Shown one piece after another: positions 1 through 8,580 of a stretch of DNA of 64,000 bases; the stretch's first letter is position 1; each line of letters begins with the position of its first letter. The notes beneath the pieces are model-generated. The model was not told the origin of the DNA, did not search any database, and saw nothing but the letters and a program-made list of their open reading frames with translations. Both the position numbers and the translations under genes were made by a program. This stretch comes from FEB-12 sp964503315 (GTDB lineage: Bacteria; Zixibacteria; MSB-5A5; GN15; FEB-12): the NCBI GenBank assembly GCA_964503315.1, contig CAZCZL010000004.1, positions 62,001 to 126,000 on the forward strand. Reading direction: 5' to 3'.

Positions 1-1
1 C

Positions 2-889
2 TCCGGCGCGATACCGCGTGGTCTTCTCTTTCTCGCGGTCGCCATCATCATGGCGATCCTGGGGATAATTCTGCTGGATGTCATTATCGGCGGTATCGGG
101 ACCCTGAGCTGGGAGTTTGTCAGCTCTCCACCTGAGCAAGGGATGGAAGCCGGTGGAATTTTTCCCGCGATCTTCGGTACTGTCTTCCTGGTTATTCTGA
201 TGGTGATCGCGGTTGTGCCGGTCGGCGTATTTACGGCAGTTTACCTGCAGGAGTATACTGACCCGCAGTCGAAGTTGACGCGACTGCTCCGTATCGCGAT
301 TAACAATCTCGCGGGAGTGCCATCGATCGTCTTCGGGCTCTTTGGTCTCGGGTTTTTCATCGGATTCATCGGCGGCAATTTGGATAAGCTACTGCACCCG
401 GATTCCGGCCCGGTCTGGGGACAACCCGCGATCATCTGGGCCTCCCTCACTATGGCGCTTCTGACTCTTCCGGTGGTGATCGTATCGACCGAGGAAGCGC
501 TACGAGCTATCCCGCGTGAACTCAAAGAAGCGAGCTATGCGCTCGGCGCCACTAAACTGCAGACGATCTTTCGCGTTATTCTGCCGCAAGCTATGCCCGG
601 TATTTTCACCGGCGCCATCCTGGCGATCGGGCGTGGCGCCGGCGAAGTCGCCCCGATCATGTTCACCGGCGCGGCATATTATCTTCCCTATCTTCCATCG
701 CAACTTAGTGACCAGTTTATGGTCCTGGGATACCATACTTACGTGATGGCGACGCAGTCTCCGGATGTCGAAGCGACCAAACCGATCCTCTACGGGACGG
801 TACTGGTCCTTCTGCTCCTGACCTTCCTGCTGAATTTCGTCGCTATCCTCATTCGCTCAAAGATCAGAACGAGGCGTGTCAGTGCGTGA
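2..889 (+). CDS. pstA: Phosphate ABC transporter permease PstA (5' end outside window)
   Basis: Inner-membrane permease of the high-affinity phosphate importer PstSCAB. The reading frame is open to the left edge (frame from base 2), so the ATG at 50 is internal and the true start lies upstream. Several hydrophobic segments are visible. The family's cytoplasmic loop that contacts the ATPase is present (EEALRAIPRELKEASYALGA, followed by Gly-rich GRGAGEVAPIMFTGAAYY). The protein ends with a typical last membrane helix and a basic tail. Its last 14 bases overlap pstB, and phoU follows, so this is the usual pstSCAB-phoU order. Regulation by PhoB-like control would act upstream of the window and is not visible. 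Confidence 0.95.
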   Translation, partial: SGAIPRGLLFLAVAIIMAILGIILLDVIIGGIGTLSWEFVSSPPEQGMEAGGIFPAIFGTVFLVILMVIAVVPVGVFTAVYLQEYTDPQSKLTRLLRIAINNLAGVPSIVFGLFGLGFFIGFIGGNLDKLLHPDSGPVWGQPAIIWASLTMALLTLPVVIVSTEEALRAIPRELKEASYALGATKLQTIFRVILPQAMPGIFTGAILAIGRGAGEVAPIMFTGAAYYLPYLPSQLSDQFMVLGYHTYVMATQSPDVEATKPILYGTVLVLLLLTFLLNFVAILIRSKIRTRRVSA

Positions 890-1709
890 CGAAAACCTTG
901 ACCTTGAGGATGACCGCGTGCATACCGAATTGATGTCACATGGTCGGCCGTCCCCCGAATACAAGATGACCGCCAGTCATCTTAACTTCTTCTATGGGAA
1001 ACATCAGGCGCTCCATGATGTCTCGCTGAGCATCGTGAAGAACGAGGTGACCGCGCTGATCGGCCCGTCGGGTTGCGGCAAGTCGACGTTTCTCCGGACG
1101 CTCAATCGGATGAATGACACGATCCCCGGGACGCGGCTCGAGGGAACCGTCAATCTCGACACCATGGATCTGTACAAGGATGTGAAGGATGTGTCGACCA
1201 TTCGCACGCGTGTCGGCATGGTCTTCCAGAAGTCCAATCCATTCCCGAAATCTATCTTCGAAAATGTCGCGTACGGCCTCAAAGTGAACGGCATCAAGGA
1301 CAAAAACCTCATCACCGAGGCGGTCGAAACCACTCTCAAGAAGGCGTTTCTCTGGGAGGAAGTGAAGGACAAACTCGAGAAGAATGCCTATCTGCTTTCA
1401 GGCGGACAACAGCAGCGTCTCTGCATCGCTCGCGCTTTGGCGGTCCGCCCGGAGGTCCTCTTGATGGATGAACCCGCGTCCGCGCTCGACCCTATCTCCA
1501 CCTCGAAGATCGAAGACCTCATCGGCGAGCTGAAAAAGAATTACACGATCGTCATCGTCACCCACAATATGCAGCAGGCCGCCCGTGTCTCCGACACCAC
1601 CGCTTTCTTCTACGAGGGCCAGATGGTCGAAAGCGGCGAAACCAAAGTGATCTTCACCAAACCACTCAAGAAGCGGACCGAAGACTATATCACCGGACGA
1701 TTCGGATAA
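876..1709 (+). CDS. pstB: Phosphate ABC transporter ATP-binding protein PstB
   Basis: ATPase subunit of the phosphate importer, 277 aa, near the family's usual 250-280. It starts with GTG inside the end of pstA, a sign of translational coupling. Visible motifs are Walker A GPSGCGKST, the PstB-typical stretch MVFQKSNPFPKSIFENVAYG, the ABC signature LSGGQQQRLCIARAL, Walker B VLLMDEPASALDP and the switch histidine in IVTHNMQQAARVSD. The first ~30 residues form a poorly conserved acidic extension before the core begins near YKMTASHLNFFYG, so an internal ATG at 927 or 966 is conceivable. It works in the cytoplasm bound to PstA/PstC and energises phosphate uptake. Confidence 0.96.
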   Translation: MSVRDENLDLEDDRVHTELMSHGRPSPEYKMTASHLNFFYGKHQALHDVSLSIVKNEVTALIGPSGCGKSTFLRTLNRMNDTIPGTRLEGTVNLDTMDLYKDVKDVSTIRTRVGMVFQKSNPFPKSIFENVAYGLKVNGIKDKNLITEAVETTLKKAFLWEEVKDKLEKNAYLLSGGQQQRLCIARALAVRPEVLLMDEPASALDPISTSKIEDLIGELKKNYTIVIVTHNMQQAARVSDTTAFFYEGQMVESGETKVIFTKPLKKRTEDYITGRFG

Positions 1710-1726
1710 GAGGCAGAAGGATTCCC

Positions 1727-2419
1727 ATGTCAACACATCTTCGTCGTGAAATAGAAAGACTGAAACGGCAACTCCTGAACCTCTCCGCTGTGGTGGAAAG
1801 CTCCGTGCAGAAGGCGGTTCGTTCAATCTCCGAGCGCGATGACAAACTCGCGCGCCAGGTGATGGATGCCGACACTGAGATCGATCAGATGGAGGTCGAT
1901 GTCGAAGAGGATTGCCTCAAGATCCTCGCGCTGCACCAACCGGTCGCGACCGACTTGCGCTTCATTATCGCTGTCCTCAAGATAAACAACGACCTCGAGC
2001 GCATAGGCGATCTATCGGTGAATATCGCCGAGCGGGCCATTTATCTCGCCAATAAAGAGAAGGTCGAAATTCCGTTCGACTTCCCGAAGATGTCCGCCCT
2101 CACCCAGTCCATGCTCCATCGGAGCCTCGATGCTCTGGTCAATATGGATCGCGCGCTGGCCAATGCTGTCTGCGCCGCCGATGACGAACTGGACAAGATC
2201 AATCGCGATATGTATACCAAGGTCAAAAACGGCATCCGCAATAATCCCGAGCAGATCGACAGCCTCATCAATCTGCTGGCGGTGTCGCGTCAGTTGGAGC
2301 GAATCGGCGACCACTGCACCAACATCGCCGAGGATGTCATCTACATGATCGAGGGGACGATCGTACGACACGGCGGAGTGGAGAACGGCCGGTCTTTGCA
2401 GAACGAACAACTCGCCTGA
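1727..2419 (+). CDS. phoU: Phosphate signalling protein PhoU
   Basis: PhoU links Pst transporter state to the PhoR/PhoB-type kinase system and limits phosphate uptake. The 230-aa protein is all-helical with two repeated three-helix halves. Each half carries the family's metal-cluster motif: LERIGDLSVNIAERA in the first and LERIGDHCTNIAEDV in the second. It starts 18 bases after pstB and ends the operon. The gap to folE (155 bases) holds a short perfect inverted repeat but no clear terminator. Confidence 0.95.
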   Translation: MSTHLRREIERLKRQLLNLSAVVESSVQKAVRSISERDDKLARQVMDADTEIDQMEVDVEEDCLKILALHQPVATDLRFIIAVLKINNDLERIGDLSVNIAERAIYLANKEKVEIPFDFPKMSALTQSMLHRSLDALVNMDRALANAVCAADDELDKINRDMYTKVKNGIRNNPEQIDSLINLLAVSRQLERIGDHCTNIAEDVIYMIEGTIVRHGGVENGRSLQNEQLA

Positions 2420-2507
2420 GTTGCCATACCTCATTGACGGACAGCCACTTATCGAGCATTCTCTAGTGGCCTTAATCTGCGTTGTCGCCCGTCACATCCC
2501 GTCATTA

Positions 2508-2523
2508 TTCCTGAACTCAGGAA
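2508..2523. repeat. Perfect 7-2-7 inverted repeat between phoU and folE
   Basis: TTCCTGA-AC-TCAGGAA, a perfect dyad in the phoU-folE gap. There is no T-run after it, so it is a weak terminator at best. It could be an operator for the folE operon. No factor can be named from the sequence. Confidence 0.35.
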
Positions 2524-2574
2524 ACTACTCCCCTTTCCCCCCTGTTAAGCTGATATTGCAGGAAAGGTCTATCT

Positions 2575-3150
2575 ATGGAAAAGGCGACTATGATCGTTAA
2601 AGGGCACGAACTCGAGCAGCTCTACGCGCAACTTCTTGACAGTATCGGCGAGGATCGCAACCGTGAAGGCTTGCGCGCCACTCCCAAACGCGCGGCCAAA
2701 GCGCTCCAATATCTCACCCACGGATATCATCAGGATCTGGATGAAGTTATCAACAACGCGCTCTTTGAGTCGGATATTCAGGAGATGGTGCTGGTCAAAG
2801 ATATTGAGCTCTACTCAATGTGCGAACACCACCTTCTGCCGTTCATCGGTAAATGCCATGTTGCCTACATGCCGCAGGGGCGGGTGCTCGGCCTTTCCAA
2901 GGTGGCCCGCGTCGTGGATGTTTTCGCCCGACGTCTTCAGATCCAGGAGCAACTGACCAAACAGATCGCCGACACGATCATGAAATACACCGATGCCGCC
3001 GGTGTCGGCGTCGTGATCGAGGCTCAGCACTTGTGCATGATGATGCGGGGCGTCGAAAAGCAGAACTCGGTGATGAAGACCTCCTGTCTGCTCGGCACCT
3101 TCAGAGATAACGCGCAAACCAGGGCGGAATTCCTCTCTCTCCTGAGATAG
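2575..3150 (+). CDS. folE: GTP cyclohydrolase I (FolE)
   Basis: Converts GTP to 7,8-dihydroneopterin triphosphate, the first step of folate and tetrahydrobiopterin synthesis. The protein is 191 aa, a normal length. Zinc/active-site motifs are clear: SMCEHHLLPFIG and, near the C-terminus, EAQHLCMMMRGV. The ATG at 2575 has AGGAAAGG upstream; the in-frame ATG at 2590 is a second option. Directly downstream are a PTPS-like gene (22-base gap) and a short-chain dehydrogenase, then aromatic amino acid hydroxylase. This context points to BH4-type cofactor supply rather than folate alone. Confidence 0.95.
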   Translation: MEKATMIVKGHELEQLYAQLLDSIGEDRNREGLRATPKRAAKALQYLTHGYHQDLDEVINNALFESDIQEMVLVKDIELYSMCEHHLLPFIGKCHVAYMPQGRVLGLSKVARVVDVFARRLQIQEQLTKQIADTIMKYTDAAGVGVVIEAQHLCMMMRGVEKQNSVMKTSCLLGTFRDNAQTRAEFLSLLR

Positions 3151-3171
3151 AGTGATCGGCCGGGCTCGACC

Positions 3172-4395
3172 ATGTACCTCACTCTCAGCAAACGATTCGA
3201 ATTCGCCGCGTCTGCACGCATGCAAAACGCGTCGCTGACGGCTCAGGCGAATGCCGACTATTATGGTCCGGCCGCGGGAAACCAGTATGGCGTCGGCAAC
3301 AACTACACTGCGTTTTTCATCTTCAGCGGTCCAGTCGATGAATCACTCGGCATGATGATCAATGTCAGCATCATCAAGGAGCGAGTCTCGGCGTTTCTGA
3401 ACAGCCGCTATGACCACAAATTCCTGAATGTCGATACGTCGCCGTTTGACCTCATCCCGCCGACTCCAGAAAACATCGCGCGAATGCTGCTGCTTGAGGC
3501 CATGCCGTTCTTTCAGGACACTCTTGCCAAACCGGTTGCGGTGCACCTCGAGGTTTCACCCTTGACCTCGGCCACCGCCTATGCCGACGGGCGTTTCGAA
3601 CGGAACTTCTGGATTGAGTTCTCTGCCGCCCGGAGGACATTCTCCCCTCACTTATCGGATCAGGAGAATACCGGGCTGTTTGGAGTTGCCTCGTCGCCGA
3701 TGGGGCACGGTCACAACTATCGCCTGCGTGTGACCGTCGATGGCCGCATCGAACCGGACAAGGGCCTGCTGGTTGGTTACGCCAACCGTGTCTCCACCCT
3801 CGATGATCTGCGCGGTCAACTTGACCATAAGAATCTAAATGAGGAAGTTCCCGCCCTCAAAGGCTGGCCAATCACGACTGAGTCTCTCGCTCGATTCTGC
3901 TTTGAGCAACTCGCCGGGAAAATGCCCGTTTCACAGGTTCGCTTGCACGAAACAAGCTGGTTTTTCGCGGAATACAATCGCGACAAGGCGACTACCCTCG
4001 GCGTCGAAAGAGCATTCCACGCCGCGCATCGATTGAACAATCCAAGACTCTCCGAGCAGGAGAATCGCGACCTGTACGGCAAATGCAACAACCCATCCGG
4101 CCATGGACACATGTATCGCGTACAGGCGACCATTCGCGGAGAGGTTGATGCTCGAAGCGGTACACTGGCCGACCTGAATTGGGTCTATTCCACACTCGGG
4201 GATACGCTGGCTCCATGGTCGTTCCGGCATCTCGACGCGGAATGCCCGGATTTCGCCGAAAAAACATCCACGGGTGAGATTATCATCTCCATTCTCTGGC
4301 CCAAACTCGACACCGCATATAATAACCGTCTGTCGCGGCTTCGCCTGTGGGAGACTCCCAACAATCGCTTCACCCTCAGGAGATCGATCAAATGA
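3172..4395 (+). CDS. Triple-domain 6-pyruvoyl-tetrahydropterin synthase (PTPS)-like protein
   Basis: 407 aa, about three times a normal PTPS, with three tandem PTPS-fold units at about residues 5-130, 146-268 and 278-400. Unit 3 keeps the zinc histidines (H286; H311 and H313 in GHGHMY) and the catalytic Cys (C305 in LYGKCNNP). Its Asp-His motif is altered (R352-H353 in FRHLDAE). Unit 2 keeps GHGHNY (H179, H181) and LDHKNLN (D218-H219) but has Ala173 for the Cys and Arg154 for the first zinc His. Unit 1 has lost all three zinc His (R16, V41, N43) yet keeps YDHKFLN (D81-H82). Pterin-anchoring Glu candidates are E127, E260 and E394. In known PTPS the Cys and Asp-His come from neighbouring subunits, so this chain may be a covalent pseudo-trimer. 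It sits between folE and an SDR and should make 6-pyruvoyl-tetrahydropterin for BH4. The queuosine-type QueD reaction is less likely from context. Confidence 0.85.
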   Translation: MYLTLSKRFEFAASARMQNASLTAQANADYYGPAAGNQYGVGNNYTAFFIFSGPVDESLGMMINVSIIKERVSAFLNSRYDHKFLNVDTSPFDLIPPTPENIARMLLLEAMPFFQDTLAKPVAVHLEVSPLTSATAYADGRFERNFWIEFSAARRTFSPHLSDQENTGLFGVASSPMGHGHNYRLRVTVDGRIEPDKGLLVGYANRVSTLDDLRGQLDHKNLNEEVPALKGWPITTESLARFCFEQLAGKMPVSQVRLHETSWFFAEYNRDKATTLGVERAFHAAHRLNNPRLSEQENRDLYGKCNNPSGHGHMYRVQATIRGEVDARSGTLADLNWVYSTLGDTLAPWSFRHLDAECPDFAEKTSTGEIIISILWPKLDTAYNNRLSRLRLWETPNNRFTLRRSIK

Positions 4396-5084
4396 AACGG
4401 ATACTGGTAACCGGCGCAAGCCGTGGGATCGGACGCGCTATCGCCGAACAGCTCGCCGGTCCGGAAATACGCCTGCTCCTTCAGGGACGTGACCAGACGG
4501 CACTCGAAAGCACCGCCGCCGTGGTTCAGGCAAATGGCGCGCAAACTGATATCCTGCGTTTTGACCTTGGCCGACGGGATGAAGTGTTCGAATTGCTGAA
4601 GAAGCTCGACTCCACCCCCATCGACATTTTCATCAACAACGCCGGCGTTGGCATGGTCGCTCCACTTGAGCAAGTCACACAGGAGGATTGGGATCTGACA
4701 GTCGCCGTCAATATCACCGCGCCATTCTTGCTCTGCCAGAGACTGGTCCCGCAGATGAAACCCGGCGCGAGTATCGTCAATATCCTCTCCGCCGCTTCCA
4801 AGATCGGTTTCCCCGGATGGACCAGCTATTGCATGAGCAAGTTTGCGATGGACGGCTTCGCCAAATCTCTGCGTGAGGAATTGCGTCCGCGTGGAATCCG
4901 TGTCATCAACGTCTACCCCGGCGCGACCGATACGGATATTTGGGATCAGGTCCCCGGCGACTGGCCGCGCGAAAAGATGATGAAGCCGGAGTCTGTGGCC
5001 TTGGCGGTCAAAGCGGCTCTCGAACAGCCCTCGAATATCCTGGTCGAAGATATCACGCTGGGGATAATCTCCGGTCGACTCTAG
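4392..5084 (+). CDS. Short-chain dehydrogenase, sepiapterin reductase-like
   Basis: Cytoplasmic NAD(P)-dependent oxidoreductase of the classical SDR family, 230 aa. The cofactor motif TGASRGIG, the NNAG motif, the catalytic Ser (ILSAASK) and YCMSK are all present. The start is ATG at 4392, overlapping the PTPS stop as ATGA with AGGAG just upstream; an earlier in-frame ATG at 4347 lies inside the PTPS gene and is unlikely. Third in folE-PTPS-SDR order, it is probably the reductase that turns 6-pyruvoyl-tetrahydropterin into BH4. The substrate is inferred from context because SDR sequences do not reveal it. A copy of its C-terminal ~20 codons recurs 650 bases downstream. Confidence 0.85.
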   Translation: MKRILVTGASRGIGRAIAEQLAGPEIRLLLQGRDQTALESTAAVVQANGAQTDILRFDLGRRDEVFELLKKLDSTPIDIFINNAGVGMVAPLEQVTQEDWDLTVAVNITAPFLLCQRLVPQMKPGASIVNILSAASKIGFPGWTSYCMSKFAMDGFAKSLREELRPRGIRVINVYPGATDTDIWDQVPGDWPREKMMKPESVALAVKAALEQPSNILVEDITLGIISGRL

Positions 5085-5638
5085 TCCTTGACCTTAGCCA
5101 GAGTGACCTCCTGACGTCCCTCAACTTTGTGCAACGACGAATTGGGGGCAACGAAGTAGACCACGCGTAGCGTGTCGACAATCCAGGGCAGATCGATCGG
5201 CTTGAAAAAAAATAGTCGAAATGTAGGTATGGCCAACACTCGACCATCGATTGCCAGATTAGGACACCCCCGTAGGGCCAAAGTCCACGCCGTATCCGCA
5301 ACCAGTCGCTCGCTGATCCTGAGGTACCCTCCCTGCGCTGTTACAAAAGCGGAATCGACAGAAAACTCCGCCTCGGTATTGGCTTCACACGCATTCATCT
5401 CAACTGAGATTCTGAATGACTGGGTGGCATGTGGTTGAGGAAGCGCGAGGGACCCATTATTGACTGACACATGGGTTTCGCATTCAATCAGTCGATCTGA
5501 TCGCGACTCATGAATACCGCCGGAGTCCACTCGCTGATAGTCTACTCCCACTATCACAGGAGAACAGCCGGGCAACATCGCGATCACGCATACTGCCGCG
5601 GCTGATATCACATATCGACTCCAGTTAGTGATACACAT
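5081..5638 (-). CDS. Putative lipoprotein, function unknown
   Basis: 185 aa with a signal peptide and lipobox: a hydrophobic stretch ending AMLPGC, so lipidation at Cys25 is predicted. The mature part has a few Cys and several beta-strand-like segments. No family was recognised. It is convergent with the SDR gene and overlaps its last bases. A second small exported protein on the same strand follows upstream (5792-6388). The two share a weakly similar C-terminal pattern (GRVLAIPTF versus LGRIYIPSA; DTLRVVYFV versus NSIRAEFNV), so they may be diverged paralogues. Confidence 0.6.
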   Translation of the reverse strand: MCITNWSRYVISAAAVCVIAMLPGCSPVIVGVDYQRVDSGGIHESRSDRLIECETHVSVNNGSLALPQPHATQSFRISVEMNACEANTEAEFSVDSAFVTAQGGYLRISERLVADTAWTLALRGCPNLAIDGRVLAIPTFRLFFFKPIDLPWIVDTLRVVYFVAPNSSLHKVEGRQEVTLAKVKD

Positions 5639-5703
5639 GACAATAATCTCGCTTCATTGTCAGGACGAGACACAGAGCAGAATTGTGTAGTTCAATCTCT
5701 CGC

Positions 5704-5799
5704 CCTGAAACCGAACTTTCGAATATCCTCGTCGAGAATGTCACGTTTGGTATCACCTCCCGCCGACTCAAAACTTCCTGCACTTTGCGACTTACTTAG
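5704..5799 (+). pseudogene. Remnant duplicate of the SDR C-terminus
   Basis: The plus strand reads ETELSNILVENVTFGITSRRL, closely matching the true SDR end EQPSNILVEDITLGIISGRL at 5024-5081. At DNA level the stretch TCGAATATCCT is shared, with synonymous-looking changes after it. The similarity begins near 5704 and the frame runs to TAG at 5797. Nothing of the SDR core lies upstream, so this is a gene tail only. The simplest reading is an old tandem duplication of 'SDR tail plus convergent lipoprotein gene', because each copy is followed by a minus-strand small exported protein overlapping the stop region. Confidence 0.6.
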
Positions 5800-6388
5800 T
5801 GCAATTTTGACGCACCAACAGCACTGACTGCATTGCAATCTGCAAGTCGTTGATGAACGATGAGCGAACATTGAACTCGGCTCGTATTGAATTTACTGCC
5901 GATGGGATATAGATCCTTCCCAGGACCCAAGTCTCTCTATCTACAGAATCCCTCACGTCCGGACCGTAGTGCCAAGAATCCTCCCGGATAAGAACGATAG
6001 GCTCTGAAAGTGTCTCCATAAGCAGCCTTACCGTATCAACCCGAGTGCTCATGGCACTTCTGACATGATATATTCTCAAGATTACATCGAAGCTGTCGCG
6101 CGAGAGCGCTGTTGGCTTGGTGGCTGGATCAACTTGCTGAATGGTCAATTGAAGCTCACCTCGAGGAATCTTCTTGGAATAACTGAAAAAGTCCTTCCAG
6201 TTGGTGGCAATGCTCGCGGGGACAGGTATCTGCGAAGTGGAGATAAAGCAGGTTCGAATAGAATGCGTCGGCTCGCACGACACAGCATTCAGAAGACCAA
6301 ACGCAATGACAATGAATAGGAACGCAAGAATCTTCAAGACTGGTCTCCTCAAAAAAGGCAGAATAGCACTATTTGAGGAGACGTTCAA
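5792..6388 (-). CDS. Putative exported or lipid-anchored protein, function unknown
   Basis: 198 aa. One N-terminal hydrophobic segment (about residues 17-37) ends in LLNAVSC, a possible weak lipobox. The rest is soluble and beta-rich, with no recognised domain. It ends in a tail (QNCTK) overlapping the SDR-tail remnant. It sits between the BH4 genes and aromatic amino acid hydroxylase, 19 bases downstream of the hydroxylase stop on the same strand, so it may be cotranscribed with the hydroxylase. It could be a diverged paralogue of the lipoprotein at 5081-5638. Confidence 0.5.
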   Translation of the reverse strand: MNVSSNSAILPFLRRPVLKILAFLFIVIAFGLLNAVSCEPTHSIRTCFISTSQIPVPASIATNWKDFFSYSKKIPRGELQLTIQQVDPATKPTALSRDSFDVILRIYHVRSAMSTRVDTVRLLMETLSEPIVLIREDSWHYGPDVRDSVDRETWVLGRIYIPSAVNSIRAEFNVRSSFINDLQIAMQSVLLVRQNCTK

Positions 6389-6407
6389 TCTGCAAAATCG
6401 TGAAAAT

Positions 6408-8180
6408 TTACGTATACAGCAGATTCAGGCCGTCACTGATCAGCCCTTTGAGCTCCGGGCTTCGAGCCGCCTGCTTATCCAGCCATTCCCGCACGATAGG
6501 CTGGAGCTCCCTATGCATCTCTCGCTTGGCCATGATCTCGAGGATCTCCAGCGAGGCCAGCCAGTCTTCGCGATGTTCCTCCAGCAGGATCTTCCACAAC
6601 TCAGGAAGCAGTTCCGGACTGGACTTCTCGCCGCGAATATCACGAATATGCTGATAGATATTGTACAGCTTTCGCGTTTTCTGATCCGGCTGAACTTTGA
6701 TGGTCCGCTCTTTTGGCACTAACGCCACCTGCTCGTATGCATCCTTGTCCGCCGCGCCATTGAAGACTGAGACGATCTTCTCCCCGACCGCCATATCGTA
6801 GCGCCCCCACTCCGGTTGGAAGAGCACAAGGCTTCCCAGAGTCACGGTGCAATCATCAAAGCAGAGTAGAATCAGTTTGCCGTCGCGACGGACGATCTTT
6901 TCCATCCGCCCCTTGACCACTATCCCGCTCGCGAAGGTTAGTATGCATTCCGAATGAAGCTTGATACCGCTCGCGGCGAGTTCGCCATCCGACATCTCCT
7001 CCAATGGCGTGGAGAACTCTCTGAGCTTTCCGACCGGCGAGCCAAATCCATCGGCATGGTAATCTTTGCCATGACCTTCTAGCTGAAGGTCATCTACCGC
7101 GAGCGCCGATGGCCCCTGGGTGCGGATATATGCCGGCTGTTTCCCCTCACCCGGCAACATCTCAACAAAGACACCTGATACCTGCAAACCTGACGAATAA
7201 ACCGCGGTCGCCACGCTATTACATTCAATCGCTTTGGCCAGACCTTCAGTTCCTCCGACCGTCCAGGCCATGGTCGCCACAAACTCATCCAGAACTCGAT
7301 TAAGATGGGCGAAATCCGGAGTGACAAACAGTTGCGGCTGTTTGGTGGTGATATCGAACGCAACATCCGCCGCCGCCAACGAATACGGTATCTTCCTCAC
7401 ACCGTCGTCAAGGCAACTAACCGCCTCGCCGATCGAAGAGAGTAATCCGGCGCCATAGATCTTGGCCTTTTCCAGATCACCTATCAGACCGTATTCCACC
7501 GTCCACCAGTGCAAGCGGCTTAAGCGTGCCATCTCCGATGGCGCACCCAAATTCGCCTGTCGATGCTCTACCAGTTTCTGCGCTTCCTCAACCTCTTTCG
7601 GGTCGGCGTTCGGCGCCTCTTTGAGAATTGAGAGATGGCGGATCGCCTCGTAGAGCTCGAAATCCTTGCGCGAGGACATCGCCTTCGCCCCAACCACACC
7701 AAACCGCTGGAGATAGTCGGCGTACTCGCCGTCGACAATGATCGGCGCGTGGCCGGCCGCTTCATGGACGATATCCGGCGCGGGGGTATACTCGATATGA
7801 TTGATCTGACGCATATCGCAGGCGATCACCAAAACACGGTGCGCCTGGTATTCCATGAACGCCGCGGGCGGGATGAATCCATCCACCGCCACGGCTCCCC
7901 AGCCGATCTTGCCGAGAATGTCATTCATATCCTCGATGCGCGGAATAGCGTCGAGATTGATGCCGGTATTCAGGAGTCCTTCGAAATAGATCCGATGCGC
8001 ATTTTCTTTGAGGATATGCACTGCCTGGCGCATAATGAACCGCCAGACCGCGTGGTCGATCGGGGAATATTTCTCCCAGTTCTGGCTGACATAAAACTGG
8101 CGAAGGTGATTGGGGAGCGACGCAACCTGCGGGTTGGTGGACCATTCAGTCGGCGCCGGTGACTGATCGACATTCTGCAT
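6408..8180 (-). CDS. Aromatic amino acid (phenylalanine 4-) hydroxylase, long form
   Basis: Non-heme iron, tetrahydropterin-dependent monooxygenase, probably converting phenylalanine to tyrosine. The iron ligands are visible: H139 and H144 in PDIVHEAAGHAP and E229 in WWTVEYG. The protein is 590 aa, about twice the ~270-300-aa proteobacterial PhhA. The extra C-terminal ~270 residues resemble the long type I associate with Bacteroidetes. The start at 8180 has CAGGAG upstream and lies downstream of a good promoter at 8286-8314; the frame is open to an ATG at 8363, which would precede that promoter. Neighbours supply its cofactor (folE, PTPS, SDR) and consume tyrosine (hppD, hmgA). Tryptophan hydroxylation cannot be excluded from sequence. 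Confidence 0.9.
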   Translation of the reverse strand: MQNVDQSPAPTEWSTNPQVASLPNHLRQFYVSQNWEKYSPIDHAVWRFIMRQAVHILKENAHRIYFEGLLNTGINLDAIPRIEDMNDILGKIGWGAVAVDGFIPPAAFMEYQAHRVLVIACDMRQINHIEYTPAPDIVHEAAGHAPIIVDGEYADYLQRFGVVGAKAMSSRKDFELYEAIRHLSILKEAPNADPKEVEEAQKLVEHRQANLGAPSEMARLSRLHWWTVEYGLIGDLEKAKIYGAGLLSSIGEAVSCLDDGVRKIPYSLAAADVAFDITTKQPQLFVTPDFAHLNRVLDEFVATMAWTVGGTEGLAKAIECNSVATAVYSSGLQVSGVFVEMLPGEGKQPAYIRTQGPSALAVDDLQLEGHGKDYHADGFGSPVGKLREFSTPLEEMSDGELAASGIKLHSECILTFASGIVVKGRMEKIVRRDGKLILLCFDDCTVTLGSLVLFQPEWGRYDMAVGEKIVSVFNGAADKDAYEQVALVPKERTIKVQPDQKTRKLYNIYQHIRDIRGEKSSPELLPELWKILLEEHREDWLASLEILEIMAKREMHRELQPIVREWLDKQAARSPELKGLISDGLNLLYT

Positions 8181-8285
8181 AGCTCTGCTCCTGAAAGCGT
8201 GAATCGTCTGGGGTGGGTCGTCAGGAGGAGATGATGGGCTCACTCGTCCCCGGCCGCCCCCACCAAACATGGTGTTAACGGGCCC

Positions 8286-8314
8286 AATATATCGTACAAT
8301 TATCGACCCGACAA
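8286..8314 (-). promoter_or_regulatory. Predicted sigma-70 promoter of the aromatic amino acid hydroxylase
   Basis: Read on the minus strand: TTGTCG (8314-8309), a 17-base spacer, then TATATT (8291-8286). This predicts a leader of roughly 100 bases. It also rules out the upstream in-frame ATG at 8363 as the start. Confidence 0.5.
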
Positions 8315-8469
8315 GGTTTAGTTTTTGTCGCCGAACGAGATACCACGTTTCCCGGTGGAACAATCCCCTGTGGCCGGTCGTTCTTTCAGTCAGACAGCCC
8401 TCCCGGCGTCAACCTATGTGGCGTCCGGGCAACGGGGACAGTACGGGCCCACCTTACCCGATAAACCCC

Positions 8470-8498
8470 TTGCCTTTAGCCGGACCCACCTCTATACT
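8470..8498 (+). promoter_or_regulatory. Predicted sigma-70 promoter of the hppD operon
   Basis: TTGCCT (8470-8475), 17 bases, TATACT (8493-8498). It would start transcription near 8505, giving a ~75-base leader before hppD. The -10 matches consensus in five of six positions and the -35 in four. Confidence 0.5.
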
Positions 8499-8580
8499 AG
8501 GCAGGGTTTCTTCCCCGCGTTGACCCCGGCTCCGGGCTACGGTGACCGAAGTGAGTTTCTTAGCATAAAGGGTTCTGTTC

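Larger units (their letters stand above)
8181..8580. other. Divergent control region between the hydroxylase and hppD
   Basis: 400 bases with no supported gene. It carries one minus-strand promoter (8286-8314) and one plus-strand promoter (8470-8498). An AT-rich core near 8280-8305 contrasts with GC-rich flanks. A regulator site for aromatic amino acid catabolism could lie here, but no clear dyad stands out. Confidence 0.6.

Noticed and set aside
8181..8363. Longer aromatic amino acid hydroxylase starting at 8363
   Set aside because: It would start upstream of a good minus-strand promoter (8286-8314), and the ATG at 8180 has a CAGGAG ribosome site.
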